This document shows, piece by piece, positions 38,143 to 48,146 of a stretch of 64,000 bases of DNA (the stretch's first letter is position 1; each line of letters begins with the position of its first letter). The notes beneath the pieces were generated by a model. It did not search any database, had not been told where the DNA came from, and saw only the letters and a list, made by a program, of their open reading frames with translations. This DNA comes from Agapetus fuscipes (lineage: Eukaryota; Arthropoda; Insecta; Trichoptera; Glossosomatidae), in the NCBI GenBank assembly GCA_951799405.1, contig OX637336.1:20813479-20877478 (forward strand). Direction: 5' to 3'. A program made the translations under genes and the position numbers.

Positions 38143-38700
38143 TAATCTATAATCTAAACTGCAAAGATATGTTTAAATTTAAGGCTCATAATAATAATAA
38201 TAACAATAAAATCATACTAAGATAATTTATTTGGTGAGCGCTATTTTTGTGTGTGTCACACCTCAAGAGCCTTCTGCAAAATTGGTCGTCGTTGTAGAAA
38301 GCGCCAATTCTCAAGCAAGACCAAGTTGTTGTAAGCTTGGATGGACCTTTTAGTGACCGGTCTTTCGTAAAAGGTTCACGAATTTTTCAACCGAGCGAAG
38401 AGCACATTGGGAAGTATAAATGGTATACTTTTTGTGCTCTGCCGGGATCTAAATCCACAACCTTCCATTTACGAGTCCGAAGTGTTTCCTCTGGACTACG
38501 GACCGGCCCAAGATTTATGTTAAATGCATGGCCACAGACAGGCACACGTAGGTTCGCGCCTACACATTCTGCATGTGCGCATAAAAATAAACAAAACCTC
38601 ACATGAACATAAGCCTTGCAACTCTTGCCGCTTTTCCCTGAAACCGGGGTTGCATTGGCAAAAGTGAACCGATTTTTACCGCACTCATACCAACCTATAC
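38143..38700 (-). repeat. Rep-A4 copy split by SINE-C1
   Basis: The tail part (38143-38188) and 5' part (38508-38700, with GCGGCAAGAGTTGCAAGG on the minus strand) flank the SINE. Confidence 0.8.
38189..38507 (-). mobile_element. SINE-C1 inside Rep-A4
   Basis: Complete on the minus strand from GGCCGGTCCGTAGTCC with a worn box B (GGATTTAGATCCC) to an ATT tail at 38189-38215. There is no 5S head. Confidence 0.87.
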
Positions 38701-38747
38701 CAACCTACCAGCCTCATACCAACTTATCAGCCAAGGAGCCCTTCGGA

Positions 38748-38806
38748 AATAACATAGGAAAGAAGTTACACTATATGTGTTGCCTAGTTACGTTGCCATT
38801 TGTTTT
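38748..38806 (+). mobile_element. SINE-B 3' end fragment
   Basis: CCCTTCGGAAATAACATAGG runs to GTGTTGCCTAGTTACGTT. Scraps of Rep-A starts (ACCAACCTATACCAACC) precede it. Confidence 0.72.
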
Positions 38807-38871
38807 AAAAAATGCATTTAAATTGAATGACTCTTCCCATTTCAAATTAGTTTTGTTATAAAATTTAATTT

Positions 38872-39188
38872 ATGAAGCTGACCACCCATACTGTATAAAA
38901 TGTTTGACTTTGCCAATGTCACTCCTGTTTCAGGGAAGGTCGGCAAAAGTTGCAGGTTTCTGTTCATTTGGGGTTTGGTTTTTAATTTGCTAGTAGGTAT
39001 TCATGCAGCATTTGTAAGCGCGAACTAACACGTGTCTGTTTGTGGGAATATATTGAATATGATTTGTAAATTGTAATACATCTGTCCTAATATAAATTTG
39101 TATGTATATGTGTCTGTTTATAGGAATGCATTAAATATAAATCTTAAATGTTAATACGTCTTTGCAACTTAGATTATAGATTTTAGAT
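38872..39188 (+). repeat. Rep-A3 copy with duplicated 3' section
   Basis: The last ~90 bp occur twice (39040-39085 and 39100-39188), like the copy at 4173. Confidence 0.78.
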
Positions 39189-39273
39189 GTAATTGAATAT
39201 GTTAAAATGCACTTTTACATATTTCCAACATAATTGCAACCTAGTTGTAAAGATATATTGAAATTTAATTTCG

Positions 39274-39740
39274 GTGCACTTTGCCAATGTCACCCCTGTG
39301 TCAGGGAAGGTCGGCAAAAGTTGAAGGGCTTATGTTCATCTAATCTAATCTAATCTAATCTAAGCTGCAAAGATATATATCATTTAAGATTTATACTAAA
39401 TGCATTCCCACAAGCAGATATGTATAATTTCGCGCTAACACATGCCGCATGAGGACCTACAATATAAAAACCCAATCTCAAATGAACATAAGCCTTGCAA
39501 CTCTTGCCGTCCTTCCCTGAAACAGGGGTGACATTGGCAAAGTGAACCAATTTTTGTATTATGGGTGGTCAGCCGCATAACAACCTATAAGTCAAGGAAC
39601 TATCTGGAACATCTGAGGTTTGGATTTTATTTGTAAGTACACATTCAGCATTTGTAAGCGCGAACTACACGTGTTTGTTTGTGGGCATGCATTTGAGAGC
39701 TTTATAATATATCCTTCCAAGTTAGATTATAGATTATTAT
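39274..39740 (+). repeat. Rep-A3 split by a minus-strand Rep-A2
   Basis: The left part ends AGGGCTTATGTTCAT. The right part resumes CATCTGAGGTTTGGATTTTA at 39609 and ends in TATAGATTATTATAG. Confidence 0.83.
39340..39602 (-). repeat. Rep-A2 nested in Rep-A3
   Basis: A complete minus-strand unit with a four-fold TTAGA tail. The CATCT at the left boundary is echoed at the right. Confidence 0.88.
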
Positions 39741-40194
39741 AGAAAGCTCATATTTAATGCACGCCCACAAGCGTCACGTGTAATTGTCGCCTTTTCATGT
39801 TACTAGGGTGGCATTGGCCTATCGTTAAAAAAATCTCCTGTTCACCAATAATTTACATAAATAAAATTACTATTTTCATCACAAAAGCTCAAAAAAACTT
39901 ACATCCATTAACAAGTTTGCATTCTTTTTCAACAGTGTCTTGCTTCAATAAAGCATTCATTGTCTAAATTTGCGATGTTTTTCTCTTCGGCGCCAAAGAC
40001 AATAAATAGTTTTAAAACCGTCTGGACCTTTTATTTTCGCCGCTGTGGACACAACAAAAGCAAGTTATACAGCTATTATCCTAGACACGCACAGGTGTTG
40101 TAAAATAATACACATTCGATATCTTTGTTTACCTATCCTTTTTTTCTTACTTTTTACCTAGAAACTTTTTTTCTTTGTTACTGGAGACTTTGTT
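39741..40194. other. Rep-A scrap then unassigned hAT-J interior
   Basis: 39741-39800 is a minus-strand Rep-A remnant. 39800-40194 may be original hAT-J interior, since the GGGGCCC-rich subterminal zone follows. No transposase motif is visible. Confidence 0.45.
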
Positions 40195-40442
40195 TAAAAT
40201 TTTTGGAGGCCCATTCAAGTCGTCAGGGGCCCCATTCAGGTCTTCGGGGCCCCGAACGTTCGCTTTGAGAAACTTTTATTATCGGTGTATTTGTCTGGAC
40301 AAAACGCAGCTTTTTGAGTCAAAAGAGTTCAACATCAATCCATACTTCATTTTTTAGAACTTTTTCGAAGTCTTTCGGGGCCCTCTGGGTGTGGGGGCCC
40401 TGGTTCGGTCGCACCGCTCGAACCGCCCTAGATCCGGGCCTG

Positions 40443-40530
40443 TGTGTGAGCGCGAAATTATGCATGTCTGCTTGTGCGAATGCATTTAATATGAATCTCA
40501 AATGATACATATCTTTGCAATTTAGATTAT
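40443..40530 (+). repeat. Rep-A2, right half of the copy split by hAT-J
   Basis: TGTGTGAGCGCGAAATTATG continues the unit left at 33629 and ends at TTTAGATTATG. A short minus-strand SINE-C head (GACCGGTCCGTAGTCTAGTG) lies at 40531-40560. Confidence 0.85.
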
Positions 40531-40560
40531 GAAGCGTTACCACTAGACTACGGACCGGTC

Positions 40561-40792
40561 ATATGATGTCTATAGTTCCAATGTTAGACCTATGTCCAAG
40601 CACTTAAATAGCCTGATATTTGTATAAGTATGTTACCATAGCGTGAGACCTGAAATACCTAGTTAGTTGTGGTTTTGTTTAGTCACTTGAAGGTGCAGGT
40701 ATTTACCTGCTCTCAGTGTAGGAAGAGTGAACCTCACGATCCCATCACGAATTATCAACGCCGAGTGTTACATTGTATCGCTTCCATGATAC
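40561..40792. other. unassigned sequence
   Basis: No recognised element. Confidence 0.4.
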
Positions 40793-41385
40793 ATAGAACA
40801 GAACAGTGATAAAACATCACATGGCTTTGCACCACATGACAGAACATCACGTGATATAATAAAACATAGCATAGCAAACAACACAGTGATGAAATATAAT
40901 AGCGAAGTACATCACAATGACAAAACATCACAAGACAAAACATCACATGGATTTGCACCGAATGACATAACATCACGTGACAACAAAATATAACATGGTG
41001 AAACAACACAATGACAAAACATAACAGGAAAGTACATCACGATGCCAAAACATCACAAGACAAAACATCACATGACTTTGCACCACATAACAGAACATCA
41101 CGTGACATAATAAAACATAGCATAGCTAAACAACACAATGATGAAACATAGCAGCAAAGTACATCACAATGCCAAAACATCACAAGACAAAACATCACAT
41201 GAATTTGCACCACATCATGCACAACATCACAAAATGATAACATACGTAACATGACAAAACATTACATCTCAAAGACAAAACATCACATGACAAAACAACA
41301 CAATGACGAAACATAACAGGAAAGTGCATCACAATGACAAAGCATCACAAGACATAACATTACATGACAAAATAACACAGTGTCA
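40793..41385 (+). repeat. FB inner-arm array with ~125-bp periodicity
   Basis: Tandem degenerate 15-mers of the inner FB type (ACATCACAATGACAAAAC). A mark CATCACATGRNTTTGCACC recurs near 40817, 40943, 41066 and 41192, giving a higher-order period of about 125 bp. Neither FB terminus is present. Confidence 0.82.
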
Positions 41386-41440
41386 TAGACCCCTAGAGTC
41401 TCTGTAAACTAGGGAGTCTCCCGCACTTAAACAGATCATA
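41386..41440 (+). mobile_element. SINE-C2/LINE-K tail fragment
   Basis: GTGTCATAGACCCCTAGAGT and AAACTAGGGAGTCTCCCGCA without poly-A. Confidence 0.72.
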
Positions 41441-41464
41441 CCACAAACGGCAAGTCGGCAAGAC

Positions 41465-41612
41465 TCACAACTTTTATGTTTTTTAAAGATTTAGGTATAA
41501 TAGTGAGATTGTATAATATGCTGAGTGTGTAAGTGCGAACTTACACGTATTCATTTATGAGCTTGCATTCAGTATGAATCTTCATTTTTAATATTTTATC
41601 TAAGCAACTTAT
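41465..41612 (+). repeat. Rep-A, diverged
   Basis: GGCAAGACTCACAACTTTTA, GTGCGAACTTACACGTATTC and TAAGCAACTTATATTG mark an old copy. Confidence 0.6.
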
Positions 41613-41890
41613 ATTGTTGATGGTTATAGTACAATTCCGTCATAGGGACGAGGCGATAGAGTCGTACAAAAGCTTCAGAAAAACGTGCTTGAGGCCCCAC
41701 GCACGCCGCACGCCAGCACGTCCTCACGCCCGCACGCCCGCACCCAGGTCCAGGTAATTTATGTGTTTTAATCAGTGTTTGTCTTGGCCGTTATCTCTGA
41801 CCCATCTCAAGTGTTTCGGAGGCTATTGCGACTAAAAGGTGTCTTTATAAGGCCGAGGAAACAACTTTACTGGATGCTTGAGACCCAGAG
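41613..41890. other. unassigned, with a CGCACGCC-rich patch
   Basis: 41695-41755 is GC-rich with imperfect repeats of CACGCCCG. CAGGTAATTT at 41751 looks like a splice donor, but no exon can be supported. Confidence 0.4.
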
Positions 41891-42718
41891 CAGGCCCGGG
41901 TTAAGGGTGGTTCGAGGGATGCGACCGAACCAGGGCCCCCGCGTCCTAGGGGCCCAAAAACATTTTACAAAAATGCAGTTCAAAGATTTTTCCAAAATGA
42001 CTTTGTTCGGGGACCAAGGATTTTAAGTCATTCACGACCAAGCGGGCCCCCAAAGACTTTTTACAACTTAGGTAAAGAAGATATTTTCTTTTAATTTTTT
42101 TGACGGTCAAATCAGATGGGGCTTTCAGGATCAAAGACGCCCATGGTGGCTTGTATAGAACAATATTTCAACACATTTTGGCATAGACCTCCCGGACAGG
42201 TTTCCAAAAAAGAATCTTAAAAAGCCGTCAGTAATTGTTTTGGTTCACAATAAGTATATATATTGTTATGATTTACCGTTTTCAATTTGATAAAAATCGT
42301 GGTTATTTATTTTGCACAATTTATTTCAGATACACAATTTATGTCACATTTGGTTCATACACAGAGTGGTTTTTGGACTGTATGGCTCGACGGCTTAGAT
42401 GCTGGTCTGGCTGCAAAGCATCTCGGTCTCTGGGTATTGGTGAGAATAAGAGTTATTATCGAAACATTGAGAACTGGTACATGCGAGATTTCGCCATAAC
42501 ATTCTACTTAAAATATTCGAGGAAACACTCACGCAATCTCGAACAAATAGACAAACAATTACTTGAGTACCTACACCTAGAGACCTCACTAACCCACACC
42601 GAAACCAACTCACACAAACACATATTTGCAACAATATTTTTTATAGGTGCGGGTGAGGGGTAGGGGGCCTCCTGACTTTCCCCGCACCAGGGCCCCCAGT
42701 AGTCTTAATCCGGGCCTG
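41891..42718 (+). mobile_element. hAT-J, 828-bp copy
   Basis: The ends CAGGCCCGGGTTAAGGGTGG and CTTAATCCGGGCCTG agree with the other hAT-J copies, as do the subterminal GGGGCCC blocks (CCAGGGCCCCCGCGTCC at the left, CCGCACCAGGGCCCCC at the right). A 142-codon open frame (42235-42663) has no hAT motif. The flanks ACCCAGAG and ATTTGGAG do not form a convincing duplication. Confidence 0.75.
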
Positions 42719-42760
42719 ATTTGGAGTAGTCCTGACACACAGTAACATATTACACCCTGT

Positions 42761-42930
42761 TACCTGTACCCCTAGTATAAAACTTCAAGTGTCAACTTAA
42801 CCATAGCGCTTCAACAAAACAAAAAACTAAACAGCGTCTCTGGCGAGCGTTTTACCTTTCATACACTTTAACCAAGCGCTCTGTTTTAGTTTTAACTTGA
42901 AGTTTTTTACACTTAAGGTACAGGGTGGGC
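42761..42930. mobile_element. MITE-Q-like element with TIRs
   Basis: CACCCTGTTACCTGTACC with AAACTTCAAGTG at the left is inverted as ACTTGAAGTTTTTTACAC and GGTACAGGGTGGG at the right. The interior TTAACCATAGCGCTTC and CTCTGGCGAGCGTTTT are shared with 48592-48955 and 51745-51850. Confidence 0.6.
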
Positions 42931-43287
42931 TGAATAACGCAGCTAGGTATGTAATAGGTCCATATCTCGGCCGAGACATCTTTGTTTAGGTATCCACCTA
43001 CCACGGTAACTACCTGAAATTAGACATAATAATTATTACTAAAGGCATTCCTCAATTTGTTTTGTTTTACTGCTTCAAATTTTCCTTGTTTATTTTTTTA
43101 TTTTATTTTTTATTTTTTTATAAAGTAGACTTGCGAAGAGGAATGCAATTCACCAACCTATTCTCCCTGGCCAGAAACAGGTATTAATATCATCAATTAA
43201 TAATTAATTTTTGTTTATATTAATGAATTATTAATAAATAATTACCCAATAACATTTGTTGAACCAGGGTCAAAGTTATGGTCAAGT
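42931..43287. other. unassigned, A+T-rich
   Basis: GAAGAGGAATGCAATTCACC and AACCTATT (43135-43165) reappear inverted near 61975-62010. No other repeat is seen. Confidence 0.45.
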
Positions 43288-43375
43288 GATCCAAGCGGGG
43301 ATCGAACCAACGTTATTCGATTCCAAATACGCTAGTAAGATCGGCCTCTTGGCTCCCTCGGCCATAACACCGACA
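43288..43375 (-). pseudogene. tRNA-like sequence (Ser/Leu type)
   Basis: The minus strand has box A TGGCCGAGGGAGCC and box B GGTTCGATCCCC about 55 bp apart, the longer spacing expected with a variable arm. The acceptor stem does not pair convincingly, so it is a pseudogene or a SINE head rather than a working tRNA. Confidence 0.4.
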
Positions 43376-43469
43376 ACTTGTCTACCAAAGACGGAATGTG
43401 AATGTTTTAAGATCTCTTCTATATAGTCGGAATATATAAAACCAGTAAATTAAGGTCTACATATCTTGA
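43376..43469. other. unassigned sequence
   Basis: Short gap, nothing recognised. Confidence 0.3.
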
Positions 43470-43850
43470 GTTAGAGGTTGATATGAGGCTGACCACCCAT
43501 GCTATTAAAAATATTTCATTTTGTCAATCTTAGTCTTTTCATTTTGTCAGGCTCTTATGTTCATGAGAGTTTTGGATTTTAAATTATTGGTAAGCATGCA
43601 GTGTTTTTATATTGTAGGTCCACATGTGGCATGTGTTAGCGCGAACTTATACATGTCTGCTTGTGGGAATGCGTTTAATATGAATCTTAGATTGTATATA
43701 TCTTTACAGCTTAGATTTAGATTTAGATTTTAGATGCAGCAATTGTACGTGCAAACTTACACGAGTTTGTTTGTGGGTATGCATTTAATATGAATTTGAA
43801 ATGCTTATATATTTTATCATTTAGATTACAGATTACAGATATAGACATAT
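43470..43850 (+). repeat. Rep-A3 split by Rep-A2
   Basis: The left part ends GGTAAGCATGCAG. The right part resumes ATGCAGCAATTGTACGTGC and ends GATTACAGATTACAGAT. Confidence 0.82.
43602..43733 (+). repeat. Rep-A2, 5'-truncated, with ATGCAG duplication
   Basis: ATGCAG at 43596-43601 and 43734-43739 flanks a copy starting at TGTTTTTATATTGTAGGTCC and ending TTTAGATTTAGATTTTAG. The truncated start and direct duplication indicate retroposition. Confidence 0.85.
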
Positions 43851-43904
43851 ATTTCATTCACCAACACCAACTACTTCACAATTCCATCAACATCATCTTC
43901 TTCA

Positions 43905-44105
43905 CTTCACTTTGACGCTGAAGAAGCCCATCGCATGGGCAAAACGTCCAGAAGGTCCAGCTCCCACAGACAACGGCAACAGATCCCGGAGAGTATATAA
44001 CTCACCAGCATCATCAGCCGGCCGTGTAGCCTAAAACTGCTTTTCAAATTGCTCATCGTACGTTTGCCATGTTTATTTTCACATTTATTTTTAGAAATAA
44101 CTTTC
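43905..44105 (+). mobile_element. Penelope-like terminus with hammerhead-like motif (tentative)
   Basis: CTGAAGA (43914-43920) fits the hammerhead box CUGANGA exactly. Stem GCCCAT/ATGGGC and then AAAACGTCC follow, where the active consensus has GAAA. One G-to-A change at a former CpG would explain this. Downstream there is no coding region. Confidence 0.5.
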
Positions 44106-44189
44106 ACTCACTGATTGCATCACAGAGTAACAATTTTATCATCTCGGCTAAGCACATCTATATAATATGTAGGTCGGCAAATTATCTAT

Positions 44190-44433
44190 AATATAATCTT
44201 TAATCTAAGTTGCAAAGATATATTAACATTAAAAGCTCATATCAAATGCATGCCCACAAACAAACACGCTTAGTTTGCGTGTACAAATGCTGAATGTGTA
44301 CGTACAACATAAAATCCAAACCTCAAATGAGCATAAACCCTACAACTTTTGCCGACCCAGGGGTGACATCGGCAAAGTGAACCATTTTTTACAGTATGAA
44401 TGGTCAGCCTCATACCACCCATTAAGTCAAGGT
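44190..44433 (-). repeat. Rep-A3 copy
   Basis: Near full length on the minus strand, with a small deletion at the CCCTGAAACAGG site. Confidence 0.88.
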
Positions 44434-44536
44434 TAAGTAAACAATAAAATAAAACAAAATATAAATAAACAAACTAGAAATATTTTTTTTAAATAATATT
44501 TCAACTATACAAAGAAGTGCAAATATACTAAACGCT

Positions 44537-44769
44537 ATCTAATCTAAATCTAAATCTAAGCTGCAAAGATATGTATCATTTGAGATTCATATTAAATGCA
44601 TTCCTACAAGTAGACACGCATAATTTCGCGCTTACACATGCTGCATGTGGATCTACAATATAAAAAACCCAATCTCAAATGAACATAAGCCCTGCAACTC
44701 TTGCCGACCTTTTGGTGACATTGGCAAAGTGAACCATTTTTTACAGTATGGGTGGTCAGCCGCATACCA
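44537..44769 (-). repeat. Rep-A2 copy
   Basis: Tail TTTAGATTTAGATTAGAT. The start is lost after GGTATGCGGCTGACC. Confidence 0.87.
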
Positions 44770-45042
44770 TTTGCTATTAACAAAGCATTAGAGCCATCGC
44801 TGATCTATGGATCATGGATTTTTATGTACGGAAAATTCACTGTGGGTTGCAGATGAGCCATGGCTTTGCTGTTTGAGAATAACATCGTATGATTTTTAGA
44901 TGAAAAGAACTTAATGTTGTAGCAAATGAAGACGATGCACGGTAAAGACAGAAACCTCGATTCTCTTCACTGTTTAAACTGACAACAGGGTCTCTGTGAC
45001 ATTTCTTCCTAATTTGACGATTGCATTGACGACAAGCATTCA
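44770..45042. other. unassigned sequence
   Basis: No recognised element. Confidence 0.4.
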
Positions 45043-45330
45043 GTGGAAGGTTGTGGATTCGAATCCCGACGGAGCACAAAAAATATACATTTTTAAATTT
45101 CCAAATATGCTCTTCGCTGGATTGAAAAAAATCATAAAACCTTTACCAAAGACCGGTCACTAAAAGGTCCATCCAGCCTTACAGTATCTGGGTCTTGCTT
45201 GAGTATTGGCGCTTTGTAGCGACGGCCAAGCTCGTACACCTCTGCGGCACTACAACAAGTGTCATAGACCCCTAGAGTCTCTAAAATCTTGGGAGTCTCC
45301 CGGACAGGATTTCTTAAAAAAAAACTGTTT
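45043..45330 (+). mobile_element. SINE-C2, head-truncated
   Basis: It starts inside the tRNA-like head (AGTGGAAGGTTGTGGATTCG) and runs to CTCTGCGGCACTACAACAAG, CTCTAAAATCTTGGGAG and poly-A. Confidence 0.87.
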
Positions 45331-45569
45331 TGTATTATTGTATTTTGTTTATATTGTAGATAAATAAATAAGTTTAGGTAAATTTGTGATTGTTTTTCCG
45401 CCGTTTGGGAATGAGCGTGCTGAGGAATGTTGATTGTTATAGAGTGTGCATAAATTATAGTTCTTTTTTGTTAAAAAGCGCATGCGCGTGTACAGGAGAT
45501 ACCAGCTCATGCAGCGGATTGCGAATACTCGCTGCTCGTATCGAAATCATCATTTATATCATCTACTCA
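45331..45569. other. unassigned sequence
   Basis: No recognised element. Confidence 0.4.
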
Positions 45570-45688
45570 ACGCAACGCAACTAAGCTACACATATAGTGT
45601 AACTTCTTCGCATATGGCGAGTGAACCTATTTATTTTTACAGGTAAGGGGGCCTAACGCCCACCACTTAAGTGATGTGGGCAGTGGGG
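45570..45688 (-). mobile_element. SINE-B 3' part, deleted
   Basis: The minus strand retains CCCCCTTACCTGTAAAAATA and the GTTGCGTTGCGTTG end. The CCGAAGGGG segment is missing. Confidence 0.78.
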
Positions 45689-45865
45689 GGCTTTCAGGGA
45701 AAGTCGGCAAGAGTTTCAGGGCTTATGCTCATTTGAAATTGGGTTTTTATATTGTAGGCCCACATGCGCCATTTGTAAAAGCGAAATTATGCATCTTGGC
45801 TTGTGGGAATGCGTTAAATATGAATCTTAAATGATTTATATCTTTGCAATTTAGATTAAGATTTT
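45689..45865 (+). repeat. Rep-A2, 5'-truncated
   Basis: It runs from TTTCAGGGAAAGTCGGCAAG to TTTAGATTAAGAT. Confidence 0.83.
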
Positions 45866-45881
45866 ATTACGAATTAAAACA

Positions 45882-45959
45882 TGAGTGACATTGGCAAAGT
45901 GAACCATTGTTTTACAGTATGGTTGGTCAGCCTCATACCAACCTATAAGTCAAGGAACA
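45882..45959 (-). repeat. Rep-A 5' third
   Basis: Minus-strand TTCCTTGACTTATAGGTTGG to GTTCACTTTGCCAATGTCAC. Confidence 0.83.
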
Positions 45960-46009
45960 GTAAAACAAAAGAATTCAAAAAGTCAAACAATCAATTAGGA
46001 TATTTTGTT

Positions 46010-46125
46010 ATCTATAATCTAAGTTGCAAAGCTAAATTGTCATTTAAAAGGCTCATTAAAATGCATGCTCACAAGTAGACACATGTAAGTTCGCGCTTAC
46101 ACACGCTGCATGTCTACATACAATG
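46010..46125 (-). repeat. Rep-A 3' half
   Basis: Minus-strand section from GCGCGAACTTACATGTGTCT to the TATAGATA tail. Confidence 0.8.
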
Positions 46126-46754
46126 AGTAATGAGTATATTTTGACTATATCTTGTTGCTATATTTTCAACTGGTAATCTCCACTTTCTTCTGCACCCCCC
46201 CTCCCTCCATTCCTCCCTGCGCCCTCCCACCTCCCCCCACCCACTCCGTGTTTATGCACCCAACACCTGCAAAAGAAAAACATCCCAGAAATGTCGCAAC
46301 TCGTTTTTTTAACCTCAATAAGAGCGAAGAGCAGTTCTCCAAGTATAAAAGACAACGTCGTAACTCTATCTCATCGTTTAGATAAAAAGTATGCAAACTA
46401 AAACTGCTCCTAGAGGCGCTGTATTGTTTTTCAGGCTTTTTTTGTAAAATCCTACTGTAGAGATTATTAGTAATGTTGTGTACTTGGCTTGCAGAGATGT
46501 GTTAAGCTTATGGGCTTTATAAAAAAATAGATTATAATAAATTACACTTACACGACTCAAAACAATAAGAAGTTGTTTGTAGTTTATTTTTTAATATATT
46601 ACTTGGTTTTATTTTATTTTTCTATAAATAAATAAGTACTAAAATAAGAAAGAAAGATGATTTCCACGTTCAGTTTTTTCCTCTTACGTAAATCACAGTA
46701 CCGGCAAGGTTTACTCAACCTTCACAACAAATAAGAACCCACTTGAAATGAGAA
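46126..46754. other. unassigned, with a C-rich tract and a SINE-B scrap
   Basis: 46192-46245 is rich in C runs. TTTACTCAACCTTCACAACA (46708-46730) is a SINE-B remnant. Nothing else is recognised. Confidence 0.5.
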
Positions 46755-47140
46755 GTACATTAAGGCCTTCCTCCCTAATTCTTCCTCAGCGTTTCTCAGT
46801 CAACTCCTGGGACGTAGGCCTTCTCCAATCTTCTTCATGTGTGTGTATCAGCTGCTGTGTTCAGCCATCCCCTGCCTGCAGTTCCCTTGATGTCGTCCAG
46901 CCACCTCAGTTGGAGTCTCCCCACTCCCCGCTTGGAGATCCTGGGTCACCACTGGATGATCCTTTTCGGCCACCTGCCATGGTCTTGCCTTGCGACGTGA
47001 CCGCCCAACGCCACTTTAAGCAGGTCACTCGCTGCATGACATCAGTGACACCAGTGCGTCTACGGATCTCCTGGTTTGGAACCCTGCCTTTGAGACTGAT
47101 TCCCAGCATCCTCCTTTCAATGGCTCTTTGGCACGTCCTC
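46755..47140 (-). mobile_element. RTE-like LINE C-terminal remnant
   Basis: On the minus strand, in pieces: GNQSQRQGSKPGDP-like, LKVALGGHVARQDHGRWPKR, RISKRGVGRLQLRWLDDIKG and ADTHTWRRLEKAYV. Several frameshifts. It is related in layout to LINE-G. Confidence 0.75.
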
Positions 47141-47487
47141 AGACAATATTTATTTGAAATAGGGCTGCTCTTATATACAAGGATAATTTATTTGTAAAGT
47201 ACACATAATTAAAGATCGCAGTTTTCGTGTGTGTCACACCTCAAGCGCTCATTCAAATCATGGATAAGATTGTTTGTAAATATGCGTCTTTAATGCTCCT
47301 GTAAAGATACCAACAGTTCCTGCCTTTCTCACCTTAGGTGGTAGTCTGTTCAACTCTATTGGGCCAGGAAACCGGAAAAAACGGTCCCCAAAATTAGTGC
47401 GTGCGGTACAGCTGGACTAAGTCAACTACCTTAACTGTTAAGAGTTTGTGTCCAACAGTGTCGCTGGTCACCTTATCATGGTAATGA
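47141..47487. other. mostly unassigned
   Basis: A SINE-C1-like scrap (GTGTGTCACACCTCAAG, minus sense) lies near 47231-47247. No other element is recognised. Confidence 0.45.
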
Positions 47488-47965
47488 TGATGAAGCCTTG
47501 AACTCCGGAAGCGCATGGTAAGGTGCTATGTCTTCCCAATCGCTCTGTATGGTATGGAGGGATGGACGCTCACGCAGGCACTGGAGAGACGAATTGAAGC
47601 GTTCAAGATGTGTCTCTACCGAAAAATGCTTCGCATCTCTTGGCGTGATCGAGTCACTAATGAAGAAATCCTCCAACGAATGCGCACTACAAAGGAGCTT
47701 CTGCTAACCACTTAGCAGATAAAACTGATGTAATTCGGTCACATTTTGAGAAATGAGAAGTACCGTCTCCTTCATCTTATCATACAGGGTATGACTGAGG
47801 GGAGAAAATCTCAGGGACGCCGAAGGATATCGTGGCAGAAACACATGCAACAGTGGTTCGGCAGAAGCACCAAGTGCCTGTTTCGAGCCACGGCATCCAC
47901 AGTCAAAATAGCCATGATAATCTTCGATAGATGTGGCACGAATAGAAGAAGAAGATGATGATGCT
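47488..47965 (+). mobile_element. LINE-G (RTE-like) C-terminal remnant
   Basis: The plus strand reads LELRKRMVRCYVFPIALYGM, EGWTLTQALERRIEAFKM, YRKMLRISWRDRVTNEEIL, then after a frameshift LRNEKYRLLHLIIQGM and GRRRISWQKHMQQWFG, ending FRATASTVKIAMIIF. These are C-terminal blocks of RTE-like reverse transcriptases. A stop near 47713 and a frame change disable it. The end is GAAGAAGAAGATGATGATG. Confidence 0.83.
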
Positions 47966-48146
47966 GATGGTGTTGTGTATTGTAGGCGTACATACGGCGG
48001 ACACCCGTTCACCTGGGCAACCTCTGCCTCCCCCCCACCTCCCCACGCCCCCCCAGCAACAAGAACCGGTCCCAGCACCTCAGCATCTACGTCTGATCGA
48101 GGTGAAGCTGTGCCGGCTAAAGCAAGGCGCACTGCTGCTGGCATGA
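47966..48146. other. GC-rich unassigned sequence
   Basis: Both strands are open here (Pro/Ala/Thr-rich on plus, Gly/Ala-rich on minus). That is a composition effect rather than evidence for a gene. Confidence 0.4.

Larger units (their letters stand above)
33630..40442 (-). mobile_element. hAT-J, 6.8-kb copy with perfect 8-bp duplication
   Basis: Left end CAGGCCCGGATTAACC with GGGGGCCCTGGTGCG. Right end GGGGGCCCTGGTTCGGTCGC, then GATCCGGGCCTG. TGTGTGAG stands immediately before (33622-33629) and after (40443-40450), in the middle of a Rep-A2 unit whose halves fit together. hAT transposons make 8-bp duplications, and CAGGCCCGG-type ends are common in hATs. I found no transposase. Most of the length is later SINE and Rep-A insertions. 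Confidence 0.82.

Noticed and set aside
41751..41760. Splice donor after a GC-rich possible exon
   Set aside because: CAGGTAATTT occurs by chance often. No acceptor, coding bias or neighbouring exon supports it.
42235..42663. 142-codon open frame inside hAT-J as a transposase
   Set aside because: It lacks recognisable BED, DDE or dimerisation motifs, and other hAT-J copies do not share it.
46166..46396. Gly-rich reading frames near the C-rich tract
   Set aside because: Low-complexity translation of a CCCTCC-type tract. No conservation evidence.
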